NCBI GenBank assembly: GCA_943325515.2
Contig: CALPPS020000087.1
Coordinates: forward strand, 1 to 9,476
DNA length: 9,476 bases
Reading direction: 5' to 3'
Source of the DNA: Flavobacterium psychrophilum
GTDB taxonomy: Bacteria; Bacteroidota; Bacteroidia; Flavobacteriales; Flavobacteriaceae
Positions 1 through 6,537 of this stretch are shown one piece after another. The first letter of the stretch is position 1; each line of letters starts with the position of its first letter. The notes below the pieces were generated by a model. The model did not search any database. It saw only the letters and a list, made by a program, of their open reading frames with translations, and had not been told where the DNA came from. A program made the position numbers and the translations under genes.

Positions 1-690
1 AATCAAAATCTTTATAAAGAATTCAATCCATTCTATGACTATTTTGAAAAAAAGCATATTAAAATTCACGAATTTATTATGGAAAATTTCGATGGTTTAA
101 TTGCTACTGACTTTGACTATGTAGATGCTACAAAAAATTATTCTATTTACTCAGGTTTTATCCCTTATCCTGTGAATATAAATAAATTAGAATTTAAAGA
201 ATTAGTTATTGAAAACAAAATAATTATTTTTTTAGGCATCAATAAATACAGTTACAATCAAAAAGGAATTCCATATTTTGAAAAAGCGTTGAAAATAATA
301 AAAGAAAAGTATCAAGATAAAGTAGAAATAATAATTACAAATACAATTCCATATCCACTATATATTGAACTTTACAACAAATCACATATTCTTTTAGATC
401 AGAGCTTTAGCAGAGATCAAGGCTATAACGCACTGGAAGCTATGGCAAAAGGGAAAGTGGTATTTACTGGAGCGGAAAAAGAGTTTTTAGAACATTACGG
501 ATTACAAGAAGATGAAGTAGTTATTAATGCTTTACCTGATTTAGATTATTTGGTGATGAAGCTATCTTTTTTAATTGAGAATCCACAAGAAATTATAGCT
601 ATAGGAAAACGAGCAAGAACTTTTATAGAAAAGGAACACCATTATATTAAAATTGCTGAAAAATACTTAAAGGTTTGGGAAACTAATTAG
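1..690 (+). CDS. Glycosyltransferase, GT-B fold, C-terminal part (5'-truncated by window edge)
   Basis: The reading frame is open from the first base to the TAG at 688-690, so the ATG at 79 is an internal methionine and the gene begins outside the window; 229 residues are visible. Seen: alternating beta/alpha pattern (IIIFLGINKYS, VEIIITNTIPYP) and near the end the segment DQGYNALEAMAKGKVVFTG (about 415-471), which matches the donor-sugar site of GT4/GT1-type enzymes; the conserved Glu of LEAM is at 436-438. The first Glu of the classical E-x7-E motif is not present (Arg/Asp in that region). Family knowledge: such enzymes transfer a sugar from a nucleotide donor during cytoplasmic assembly of surface glycans. 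Inferred role: one step in building the polysaccharide modified by the next two genes, 21 bp downstream on the same strand. Donor and acceptor cannot be told. Confidence 0.8.
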   Translation, partial: NQNLYKEFNPFYDYFEKKHIKIHEFIMENFDGLIATDFDYVDATKNYSIYSGFIPYPVNINKLEFKELVIENKIIIFLGINKYSYNQKGIPYFEKALKIIKEKYQDKVEIIITNTIPYPLYIELYNKSHILLDQSFSRDQGYNALEAMAKGKVVFTGAEKEFLEHYGLQEDEVVINALPDLDYLVMKLSFLIENPQEIIAIGKRARTFIEKEHHYIKIAEKYLKVWETN

Positions 691-711
691 ACCGTTTTTA
701 ATTATTAACTT

Positions 712-2148
712 ATGTTATTCAACTCTATCAATTTTGCTTTTTTTTTACCAATTGTTTATTTACTCTATTGGTTTGTTGCAAATAAAAACTACAAAAAACA
801 AAACATATTGCTTCTTGTAGCAAGTTATTTTTTCTACTCTTGCTGGGATTACCTTTTTTTGTTTCTACTAGTATTTTCAACACTTTTAGATTATTTCACG
901 GGCTTAAAAATATACAAATCTCAAAATTCAAAAATAAAAAAGTTTTGGTTATGGTTGAGCATTTCTGCTAATATCGGGTTGTTGGGATTTTTTAAATACT
1001 ATAACTTTTTTGCGACTTCATTTTCAGAATTGTTAGAGTCTTTTGGTTTAAATAGCAACCCATTATTATTGAAAGTAATACTTCCTGTTGGGATTTCTTT
1101 TTATACTTTTCACGGATTATCTTATGTTATCGATATTTATTACGATAGAATAAAACCCGAAAAGAACTTTGTTATTTACTCTGTTTTTGTGAGTTTCTTT
1201 CCCCTTCTGGTAGCCGGGCCAATAGAAAGGGCTACGCATCTTTTACCCCAAATTCAACGGAATAGAAAATTCAATTACACAGCAACAGCTGATGGTTTGA
1301 GACAAATCCTTTGGGGTTTATTTAAGAAAATTGTAATTGCAGATAATTGTGCTGAGTATGTCAATCTTATTTTTAATGATTCCGCTCATCAATCAGGAAG
1401 TAATTTAGTGCTTGGTGCTTTATTATTTGCATTCCAAATTTATTGTGATTTTTCTGGATATTCAGACATTGCATTAGGAACTGCGAGACTTTTTGGGATA
1501 AATTTATTACGCAATTTTGCCTTTCCATACTTTTCCAGAGATATTGCTGAATTTTGGCGGCGATGGCATATTTCACTTACCACATGGTTTAAAGATTATT
1601 TATATATTCCTCTAGGTGGGAGCAAAACAGGCGCTTGGATTAAAGTAAGAAACATATTTATAATTTTTTTAATCAGTGGTTTTTGGCATGGTGCAAACTG
1701 GACATTCTTGGCTTGGGGATTTTTAAATGCATTGTATTTTTTACCACTATTATTATTTAATAAAAACAGAAACAATATGGAAATTGTGGCTAAAGATAGA
1801 TTAATACCTAGATTTAGTGAAGTAATTCAAATACTGATTACTTTCTCACTTACATCATTTGCATGGATTTTCTTTAGAGCAAACAACATTACACACGCCA
1901 TAAACTACATCCATGGAATTTTCAATAAATCACTATTTTCAAAACCAACAATATTTCCATCAACACTTTTCATATTATTATTTTTATTTATAATTATTGA
2001 ATGGTTAGGGAGAGAAAATCAGTATGCACTGGAACGATTGGGATTTAAGTGGCCGAAAATGGTTCGGATTTCGTTTTATTACCTGTTAATTATAATGATC
2101 TTTATTTTTATGGGTAAAGAACAAGAATTTATATATTTCCAGTTTTGA
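712..2148 (+). CDS. MBOAT-family membrane O-acyltransferase (AlgI/DltB/PatA-like)
   Basis: A 478-residue polytopic membrane protein, the usual length for AlgI-type MBOAT proteins. Seen: many hydrophobic segments from residue 1 on (opening MLFNSINFAFFLPIVYLLYW), a conserved core DFSGYSDIALG (246-256), EFWRRWHISLTTWFKDYLYI (280-299, His286) and the MBOAT catalytic signature GFWHGANWTF with His326. LPVGISFYTFHGLSY, also typical of AlgI, lies earlier. Family knowledge: these proteins pass an acyl group, usually acetyl, across the inner membrane for O-acylation of exported polysaccharides such as alginate, peptidoglycan or teichoic acid. The ATG start gives a natural N-terminal membrane segment. 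The stop TGA is separated by one base from the next gene's ATG, so the two are probably translationally coupled. A run of nine T (738-746) lies in codons 9-12. Confidence 0.93.
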   Translation: MLFNSINFAFFLPIVYLLYWFVANKNYKKQNILLLVASYFFYSCWDYLFLFLLVFSTLLDYFTGLKIYKSQNSKIKKFWLWLSISANIGLLGFFKYYNFFATSFSELLESFGLNSNPLLLKVILPVGISFYTFHGLSYVIDIYYDRIKPEKNFVIYSVFVSFFPLLVAGPIERATHLLPQIQRNRKFNYTATADGLRQILWGLFKKIVIADNCAEYVNLIFNDSAHQSGSNLVLGALLFAFQIYCDFSGYSDIALGTARLFGINLLRNFAFPYFSRDIAEFWRRWHISLTTWFKDYLYIPLGGSKTGAWIKVRNIFIIFLISGFWHGANWTFLAWGFLNALYFLPLLLFNKNRNNMEIVAKDRLIPRFSEVIQILITFSLTSFAWIFFRANNITHAINYIHGIFNKSLFSKPTIFPSTLFILLFLFIIIEWLGRENQYALERLGFKWPKMVRISFYYLLIIMIFIFMGKEQEFIYFQF

Positions 2149-2149
2149 G

Positions 2150-3076
2150 ATGAAAAAATTTTTACAAAAATTTTTGATATTTGTTATTCCAATTTTGTTA
2201 GTTTTAATAGGATTTGAACTTTATTTCAGAAACTCACAAAACTCATTTATAACAATAGCAAATTATTTTAAAAAAAATAAAGGAACTATTGAAGTTTTAA
2301 TTTTAGGCTCATCTCACAATCAATGTGCATTAAATCCTAAATTTTTTAAAATGAAAACTGCAAACTTATCATATGGTTCGCAGGACATACAGCTAGATTC
2401 AGCACTTTTTTTTCATAATATTAACCAAATGAAAAATTTAAAAAAAGTGATTTTCGAATTAGACTATCATAGCCTAGATACTCAAAGAGAAAAAGATTAT
2501 TTCAGATATTCTTGGTACAGTATCTATTACGATATTGAAATTTACCCAATAAATTATTTGAATAAATTATCAATTTATTTATCCAATACAAAACTATTTA
2601 ATAAAATTATTTTAGAAAGATTTAATAAAAATTACAGACCACCCATTATAAATAAATTTGGATTTGAAGAAGGAAATTTTTCAGACGAATTTTCTGAAAT
2701 GAATTATGACCCCAATAAAATAGCTAATTCTGCGAAAAAAAGAATTGAATTTAGACATAAAGAAATATCAGACCTTGATTTCAAAAAAAATTCGGAAAGA
2801 ATCATGTCTATAATAGAATATTGTAAACAAAAAAATATTGAAATTTATATTTTTTCAACACCATTGTACAAAACCTACATTGAGAATGAATTAATTATAA
2901 AAAAAATAAAGGTTAATAAATTTATTCAAAATTTAATTACAAAATATAACATTAAGTATTTAGATTTTGAAAAAAACAGTGATTTTACTATTAAAGATTT
3001 TAGTAATGATGATCACTTAAATGCAAAAGGAGCTGAAAAATATTCTATTATTATAGATTCAATTATAAATAATTAA
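2150..3076 (+). CDS. Membrane-anchored SGNH-hydrolase-like protein, partner of the MBOAT acyltransferase (DltD/AlgJ-like)
   Basis: 308 residues. Seen: basic N-terminus followed by one hydrophobic segment (about 7-24, FLIFVIPILLVLIGF), suggesting a signal anchor with the rest in the periplasm; a block-I-like motif VLILGSSHNQ with GSS at 53-55 (Ser55 the likely nucleophile, as in the GSS of DltD); and a C-terminal SNDDHLNAKGAEKY with His289, matching the last SGNH block. The residue three before His289, where DxxH places the catalytic Asp, is Asn286; Asp287 and Asp288 are adjacent. Family knowledge: SGNH proteins paired with MBOAT proteins complete transfer of the acyl group to the glycan outside the inner membrane. 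The gene starts one base after the MBOAT stop, and looks even richer in A/T than its neighbours. Its stop overlaps that of the convergent flippase gene. Substrate unknown; the specific partner role is inferred from context. Confidence 0.8.
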   Translation: MKKFLQKFLIFVIPILLVLIGFELYFRNSQNSFITIANYFKKNKGTIEVLILGSSHNQCALNPKFFKMKTANLSYGSQDIQLDSALFFHNINQMKNLKKVIFELDYHSLDTQREKDYFRYSWYSIYYDIEIYPINYLNKLSIYLSNTKLFNKIILERFNKNYRPPIINKFGFEEGNFSDEFSEMNYDPNKIANSAKKRIEFRHKEISDLDFKKNSERIMSIIEYCKQKNIEIYIFSTPLYKTYIENELIIKKIKVNKFIQNLITKYNIKYLDFEKNSDFTIKDFSNDDHLNAKGAEKYSIIIDSIINN

Positions 3077-4347
3077 AAAATACTTTTCCTAAAAACCATA
3101 CTCAACACTATCAAATATACTAAATAGGTAAAAGCATGGGCCATCACAACTCCTTCAACACCAAAAATAGGAACCAAATACAAACTTAAAAAATAGGTGA
3201 TTGAAAGTGAAAACAATTCTGTAATAATAAAAACAACTGTCATCTTTTTTGCCAATAAATTATAACCCAAAATTAAGGAAGCAACCTTCAAAAAATCACC
3301 TATCATTTGCCAAAAAAACAAACTAGCAACGGGAAGGAATTCAACTGTAAAAAGCATTTTAATTATGAAAAAGCGCAAAAAATACAAGACAATTATCCCA
3401 ATAGTAAATAATGGAAGTAAATACCTGTAAAAACTCCAAAAAATGCTTTTTGTTTGCTGATTACTAGTGGTAACGGTTAATTTTGGCAAAAAATAAATAG
3501 ATAAAATTGTGGTAACAAACATTAGGTAATAACTCGAAATACGAGTTATTGTTTCCCAATACCCGGCTTGTTCCAAGCCAACAATATGAATTACATATTT
3601 TCTGACAGTCAAAAAAACCATTGGTCCAATAACTGATGAAACTAATGCCATTAGTGAAAAAGAAGATAGTTTTTTTATTATTTTAAAATCAAATTGATTT
3701 AAATGGATTGCTTTAAAAAAATTGATTTCTCTATTGATAAAGTAATAGGTTATAAAAAACATTAACGAGGGTGTAATAACGATTGAAAGTATGGCGCCTA
3801 ATGTTTTGAAGTATATTATCATGATAATAGAGACAAACAAGCCAACAGCATTTCCGATAATATTGATTTGAATCACCCTTTTATAATTTCCTAAACCATT
3901 AATTACCGAAAGTAAAAATATAGAAGTTGCATACCAAGGAAGTGACAATGCCAAACATTTAAAGACAATTCCGAAATTAGAATTAGGTCCAAAAATCTGA
4001 ACACACAAATATTCTGAAAACAAAAACAAACCACTGCTCAAAAGCAAAGAAACCATAAATAGACTTGTAAAAACAGTAGAAATAATTTTATTCAATTTTA
4101 AATTATCCTCTCTGCTTTGCGCTATATAATTCACAATTCCGTTTTGAAAACCTAATGTGGCTATACTTTCCAAAGACGAAATAAAATTCCTAAAATTACC
4201 AACTAAAGCCATACCCGATGGCCCGACAAAAATGGCCAACAATTTTGAAGTGATTAATCCAATTCCGATTTTAAAAATCACACTGATGCTATTCAAAGAA
4301 GTAACTTTAAACAGTTCTTTAGATGCTAATTTTTTAAGTATTTCCAA
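3073..4347 (-). CDS. wzx: Lipid-linked oligosaccharide flippase, WzxE-like (O-antigen translocase)
   Basis: 424 residues with about a dozen hydrophobic segments, close to E. coli WzxE (about 416). Seen: KIGIGLITSKLLAI (26-39) with GPSGMALVGNFR (42-53), GFQNGIVNYIAQ (66-77), YFLPKL (285-290) and FFWQMIGDFLKVASLILGY (344-362), all closely resembling my recollection of the same places in WzxE. Family knowledge: MOP/PST-superfamily flippases move undecaprenyl-diphosphate-linked glycan repeat units across the inner membrane. The only start matching the family N-terminus is TTG (4347-4345): the frame is closed by TAA at 4362-4360, no ATG lies between, and the first internal Met is residue 46, inside the conserved region. 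The TTG comes one base after the aminotransferase stop, so reinitiation after termination is likely. It is last in the three-gene minus-strand operon; its TAA shares TTAA with the convergent SGNH gene. Confidence 0.9.
   Translation of the reverse strand: MEILKKLASKELFKVTSLNSISVIFKIGIGLITSKLLAIFVGPSGMALVGNFRNFISSLESIATLGFQNGIVNYIAQSREDNLKLNKIISTVFTSLFMVSLLLSSGLFLFSEYLCVQIFGPNSNFGIVFKCLALSLPWYATSIFLLSVINGLGNYKRVIQINIIGNAVGLFVSIIMIIYFKTLGAILSIVITPSLMFFITYYFINREINFFKAIHLNQFDFKIIKKLSSFSLMALVSSVIGPMVFLTVRKYVIHIVGLEQAGYWETITRISSYYLMFVTTILSIYFLPKLTVTTSNQQTKSIFWSFYRYLLPLFTIGIIVLYFLRFFIIKMLFTVEFLPVASLFFWQMIGDFLKVASLILGYNLLAKKMTVVFIITELFSLSITYFLSLYLVPIFGVEGVVMAHAFTYLVYLIVLSMVFRKSIF
3528..3550. repeat. 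Perfect 9-bp inverted repeat with 5-nt loop inside the flippase gene
   Basis: AATAACTCG at 3528-3536 is exactly reverse-complementary to CGAGTTATT at 3542-3550, with AAATA between. It lies within the coding sequence of the flippase (encoding roughly TRISS, residues 268-272). It has no trailing T run on either strand, so it does not look like an intrinsic terminator. A role is not evident. Confidence 0.6.
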
Positions 4348-4348
4348 A

Positions 4349-5446
4349 TTAAAAATGATTTAAAATCTGAATAACGTAAGTCACCTCTTCCGATTTCATC
4401 ACTGGACTTATCGGCAAACTCAAAACTTCTTGATGTATTTTTTCAGTAATAGGATATGATAATTGACCCCATGGCTCAAATGCTTTTTGCTTATGTGGGG
4501 AAATAGGATAGTGTATTAAAGTTTCAACACCATTTTGTTTCAAATAGTTTTGCAATTGTAAACGATTCTTAGTTCTAATGACAAACAAGTGAAACACATG
4601 ACTAAGTGAACCATTCCAATGGGGTAAAGTTATTTTTGGATTTTTAATTTCAGAAATGTATCGCCGTGCAATACTTCTTCTAACTTCATTTTCACTTTCA
4701 AGGTGAGGTAATTTGACATTCAAAAAAGCTGCTTGTATTTCATCTAATCTAGAATTTACACCGATGAATTCGTTTTGATATTTTTGTTCCGAACCATAAT
4801 TTCTTAATGCAAACACTACTTGAGCAAGTTCATTATCATTTGTAGTAATTGCACCTGCGTCACCCAAAGCTCCAAGATTTTTACCTGGATAAAAACTAAA
4901 TGCAGCAGCATCAGACAAGTTTCCAGCTTTTTTTTCATTTAAACAACTGCCATGAGCTTGAGCGGCATCTTCAATAATTAATAGATTATGCTTTTTTGCA
5001 ATTGAATTTATAATTTCCATTTCAGCCAATTGTCCATAAAGATGGACTACTAAAATAGCTTTAGTTTTTGAAGTAATTTTATCTAGAATTAAATCAGGAT
5101 CTATAGTATAGGTCTCTAATTTTGGCTCTACTAAAACTGGGACTAAATCGGCTTGAAGAATAGCTAAAATACTAGCTATAAAGGTATTGGCAGGAACAAT
5201 CACCTCATCTCCTTTTTGTAATTTGCCTAATTGAATATATCCTTTAAAAATAAGTGCCAGAGCATCCAATCCATTGCCAATTCCAATACAATATTTTGTT
5301 CCACAAAATGATGCAAAATTAGTTTCAAAAGTTTTGACTTCATCTCCTAGAATGAACCAACCTTTATCAAGAACTTGTTGCATTTTTTGATGAAAAGCTT
5401 CTTGAAAAGGCAAATTGATTTTTTGTAAATCGAGGAATTTTATCAT
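4349..5446 (-). CDS. PLP-dependent nucleotide-sugar aminotransferase, DegT/DnrJ/EryC1/StrS family, FdtB/QdtB-like
   Basis: 365 residues, full family length. Seen: N-terminal IKFLDLQKI, cofactor-site GNGLDAL (57-63), EDAAQAHG (159-166) with the Asp that contacts the pyridine nitrogen, [16 protein letters not shown] (184-199) with Lys189 as the expected Schiff-base lysine, and [10 protein letters not shown] (231-240). The opening FLDL, the [11 protein letters not shown] segment and [11 protein letters not shown] resemble FdtB/QdtB, which aminate C3 of dTDP-3-keto-6-deoxyhexoses to give the precursors of Fuc3NAc or Qui3NAc. They resemble WecE, a C4 aminotransferase, less. That specificity is from recalled similarity and not proven. 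The ATG lies in an ATGA overlap with the stop of the acyltransferase gene upstream, and the flippase begins one base after its stop, so the operon is tightly coupled. The partner genes for sugar activation and ketoisomerisation (RmlA, RmlB, FdtA/QdtA) are not in the window. Confidence 0.92.
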   Translation of the reverse strand: MIKFLDLQKINLPFQEAFHQKMQQVLDKGWFILGDEVKTFETNFASFCGTKYCIGIGNGLDALALIFKGYIQLGKLQKGDEVIVPANTFIASILAILQADLVPVLVEPKLETYTIDPDLILDKITSKTKAILVVHLYGQLAEMEIINSIAKKHNLLIIEDAAQAHGSCLNEKKAGNLSDAAAFSFYPGKNLGALGDAGAITTNDNELAQVVFALRNYGSEQKYQNEFIGVNSRLDEIQAAFLNVKLPHLESENEVRRSIARRYISEIKNPKITLPHWNGSLSHVFHLFVIRTKNRLQLQNYLKQNGVETLIHYPISPHKQKAFEPWGQLSYPITEKIHQEVLSLPISPVMKSEEVTYVIQILNHF

Positions 5447-6420
5447 ATCATAATAGAGTTTAAAAGAGTATAATTTTTAGTTGCTACTTCATAAAAATCT
5501 TGAGTAACAGAATTTGCTCCAAAACTTTCTTTCCAATAAAGTAATCCTTCATTTATTTTTTGACCCTTATCCTCGTGAGAAATACCAAAATCAAAATAAG
5601 TTTTATCTTTAAAAACATTCTTTATCAAATAATTAAATAAGAAATCTAAACTTCCTAATTTATTTTTATCATCATTACCCGAAATATATTGTGCATGAAC
5701 CACATTGTCTGAAACAAAAACTGTTGTTCCAGCTACGATTTTATCTTTATGATAAATATTAAATTGACGGATATTATTAGGGAATTTTTGACGTAACAAA
5801 GATATTTCACTTAGTGAATGCACGGGTTTAACATGGTGTTTTAAAGCTAAATTTGGTATTAAAATTTCGTTCCAAAATCCAGATAAATCATCCTCTTCTA
5901 TAAAATTTAAACTATTTAAGTAGCCTTTTTTTATACCTCTTTTTCTGATTTTTGAATATAAAATATCTTTTGTTAAATCTAGTACTGAAAGGCAATCTCT
6001 TCTGGTTAATTTTGCATGTGCCAAAAACAAAGCATATTCAATTTCTTCTGAAAAAAAAGTATGATAAATTGAAGGTATTAGTTTCAGTTGAAATGTATCA
6101 ATTTTATTTTCATTCAAAAACTTTAAAGCACATTGCATAACAGCAATAACTTTACCTATTTTTATTTTATCATTAAAAACAAACCCACCATAAGTCAATC
6201 CTTGATGGGAATAAACTGTATTCTGAACTCTATTTACAGGAACTACTGAAACCAATTTTTTTTCTTCAAAAACCAGTAAAGAGTAATCCTCAAATCGATC
6301 AGCATGGTATTCCATAAAATCACGATGAAAGAGAAAAGTAGCATTTTTTGCAGTGCTTATAAAAGCATTCCAAAGGGCAGAATCTTCAGGATTATAACGT
6401 CTGACAGTATAGTTTTTCAC
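5443..6420 (-). CDS. FemAB/GNAT-like N-acyltransferase, probable amino-sugar acyltransferase
   Basis: 325 residues, soluble by appearance. Seen: an N-terminal half with [18 protein letters not shown] (26-43) and a C-terminal acyl-CoA-N-acyltransferase-like half with [20 protein letters not shown] (226-245), a [16 protein letters not shown] stretch (248-263) and [18 protein letters not shown] (277-294). This is the pattern of Acetyltransf_6/FemAB-like GNAT proteins. Inferred role: N-acylation of the amino sugar made by the aminotransferase next to it; this rests on operon position, as the family alone does not give the substrate. It is first in a minus-strand operon and overlaps the aminotransferase by 4 bp (ATGA). 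The start must be GTG (6420-6418): the frame is closed by TAA at 6432-6430, no ATG lies between, and the next Met (residue 36) would delete the conserved N-terminal block. Confidence 0.8.
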   Translation of the reverse strand: MKNYTVRRYNPEDSALWNAFISTAKNATFLFHRDFMEYHADRFEDYSLLVFEEKKLVSVVPVNRVQNTVYSHQGLTYGGFVFNDKIKIGKVIAVMQCALKFLNENKIDTFQLKLIPSIYHTFFSEEIEYALFLAHAKLTRRDCLSVLDLTKDILYSKIRKRGIKKGYLNSLNFIEEDDLSGFWNEILIPNLALKHHVKPVHSLSEISLLRQKFPNNIRQFNIYHKDKIVAGTTVFVSDNVVHAQYISGNDDKNKLGSLDFLFNYLIKNVFKDKTYFDFGISHEDKGQKINEGLLYWKESFGANSVTQDFYEVATKNYTLLNSIMI

Positions 6421-6436
6421 AGTTGTTTTTTAAACA

Positions 6437-6464
6437 TTGGAAAATTAAACATTTATTTTATAAT
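6437..6464 (+). promoter_or_regulatory. Possible promoter for the T9SS cargo gene
   Basis: TTGGAA at 6437-6442 and TATAAT at 6459-6464 are separated by 16 bp. This is a sigma70-like arrangement rather than the flavobacterial TTG/TAnnTTTG one, in a very AT-rich spacer where such matches arise easily. It would give a leader of about 67 nt before the ATG at 6538. Two 7-of-8 TAnnTTTG-like strings (6507-6514, 6522-6529) are alternatives but lack an upstream TTG at a fitting distance. Confidence 0.2.
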
Positions 6465-6493
6465 AGCAGTAACTTAACGAAAAATAAGAAAAT

Positions 6494-6520
6494 CAAAATA
6501 ATTACCTATTTTTAAACCAA
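6494..6520 (-). promoter_or_regulatory. Possible promoter for the minus-strand amino-sugar/flippase operon
   Basis: Read on the minus strand, TTG (6520-6518) is followed after 17 bp by TATTTTG (6500-6494), close to the reported Flavobacterium promoter form TTG-N17-23-TAnnTTTG but one base short in the -7 element. It would leave a leader of about 65-70 nt before the GTG start at 6420. It sits in the 117-bp divergent region 6421-6537, the only place upstream of this operon where a promoter is expected. Confidence 0.3.
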
Positions 6521-6537
6521 TTAAATTTAGAACTGTT

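Noticed and set aside
79..81. ATG at 79 as the start of the glycosyltransferase
   Set aside because: The same frame is open and protein-like back to base 1, and about 200 residues is too short for a GT-B enzyme; the gene is truncated by the window.
1373..1576. 67-codon open frame on the minus strand
   Set aside because: Lies wholly antisense to the conserved MBOAT core; no recognisable protein features.
4157..4363. 68-codon open frame on the plus strand
   Set aside because: Antisense to the conserved N-terminus of the flippase; a shadow of that gene.
5952..6140. 62-codon open frame on the plus strand
   Set aside because: Antisense to the N-acyltransferase gene, with no independent support.
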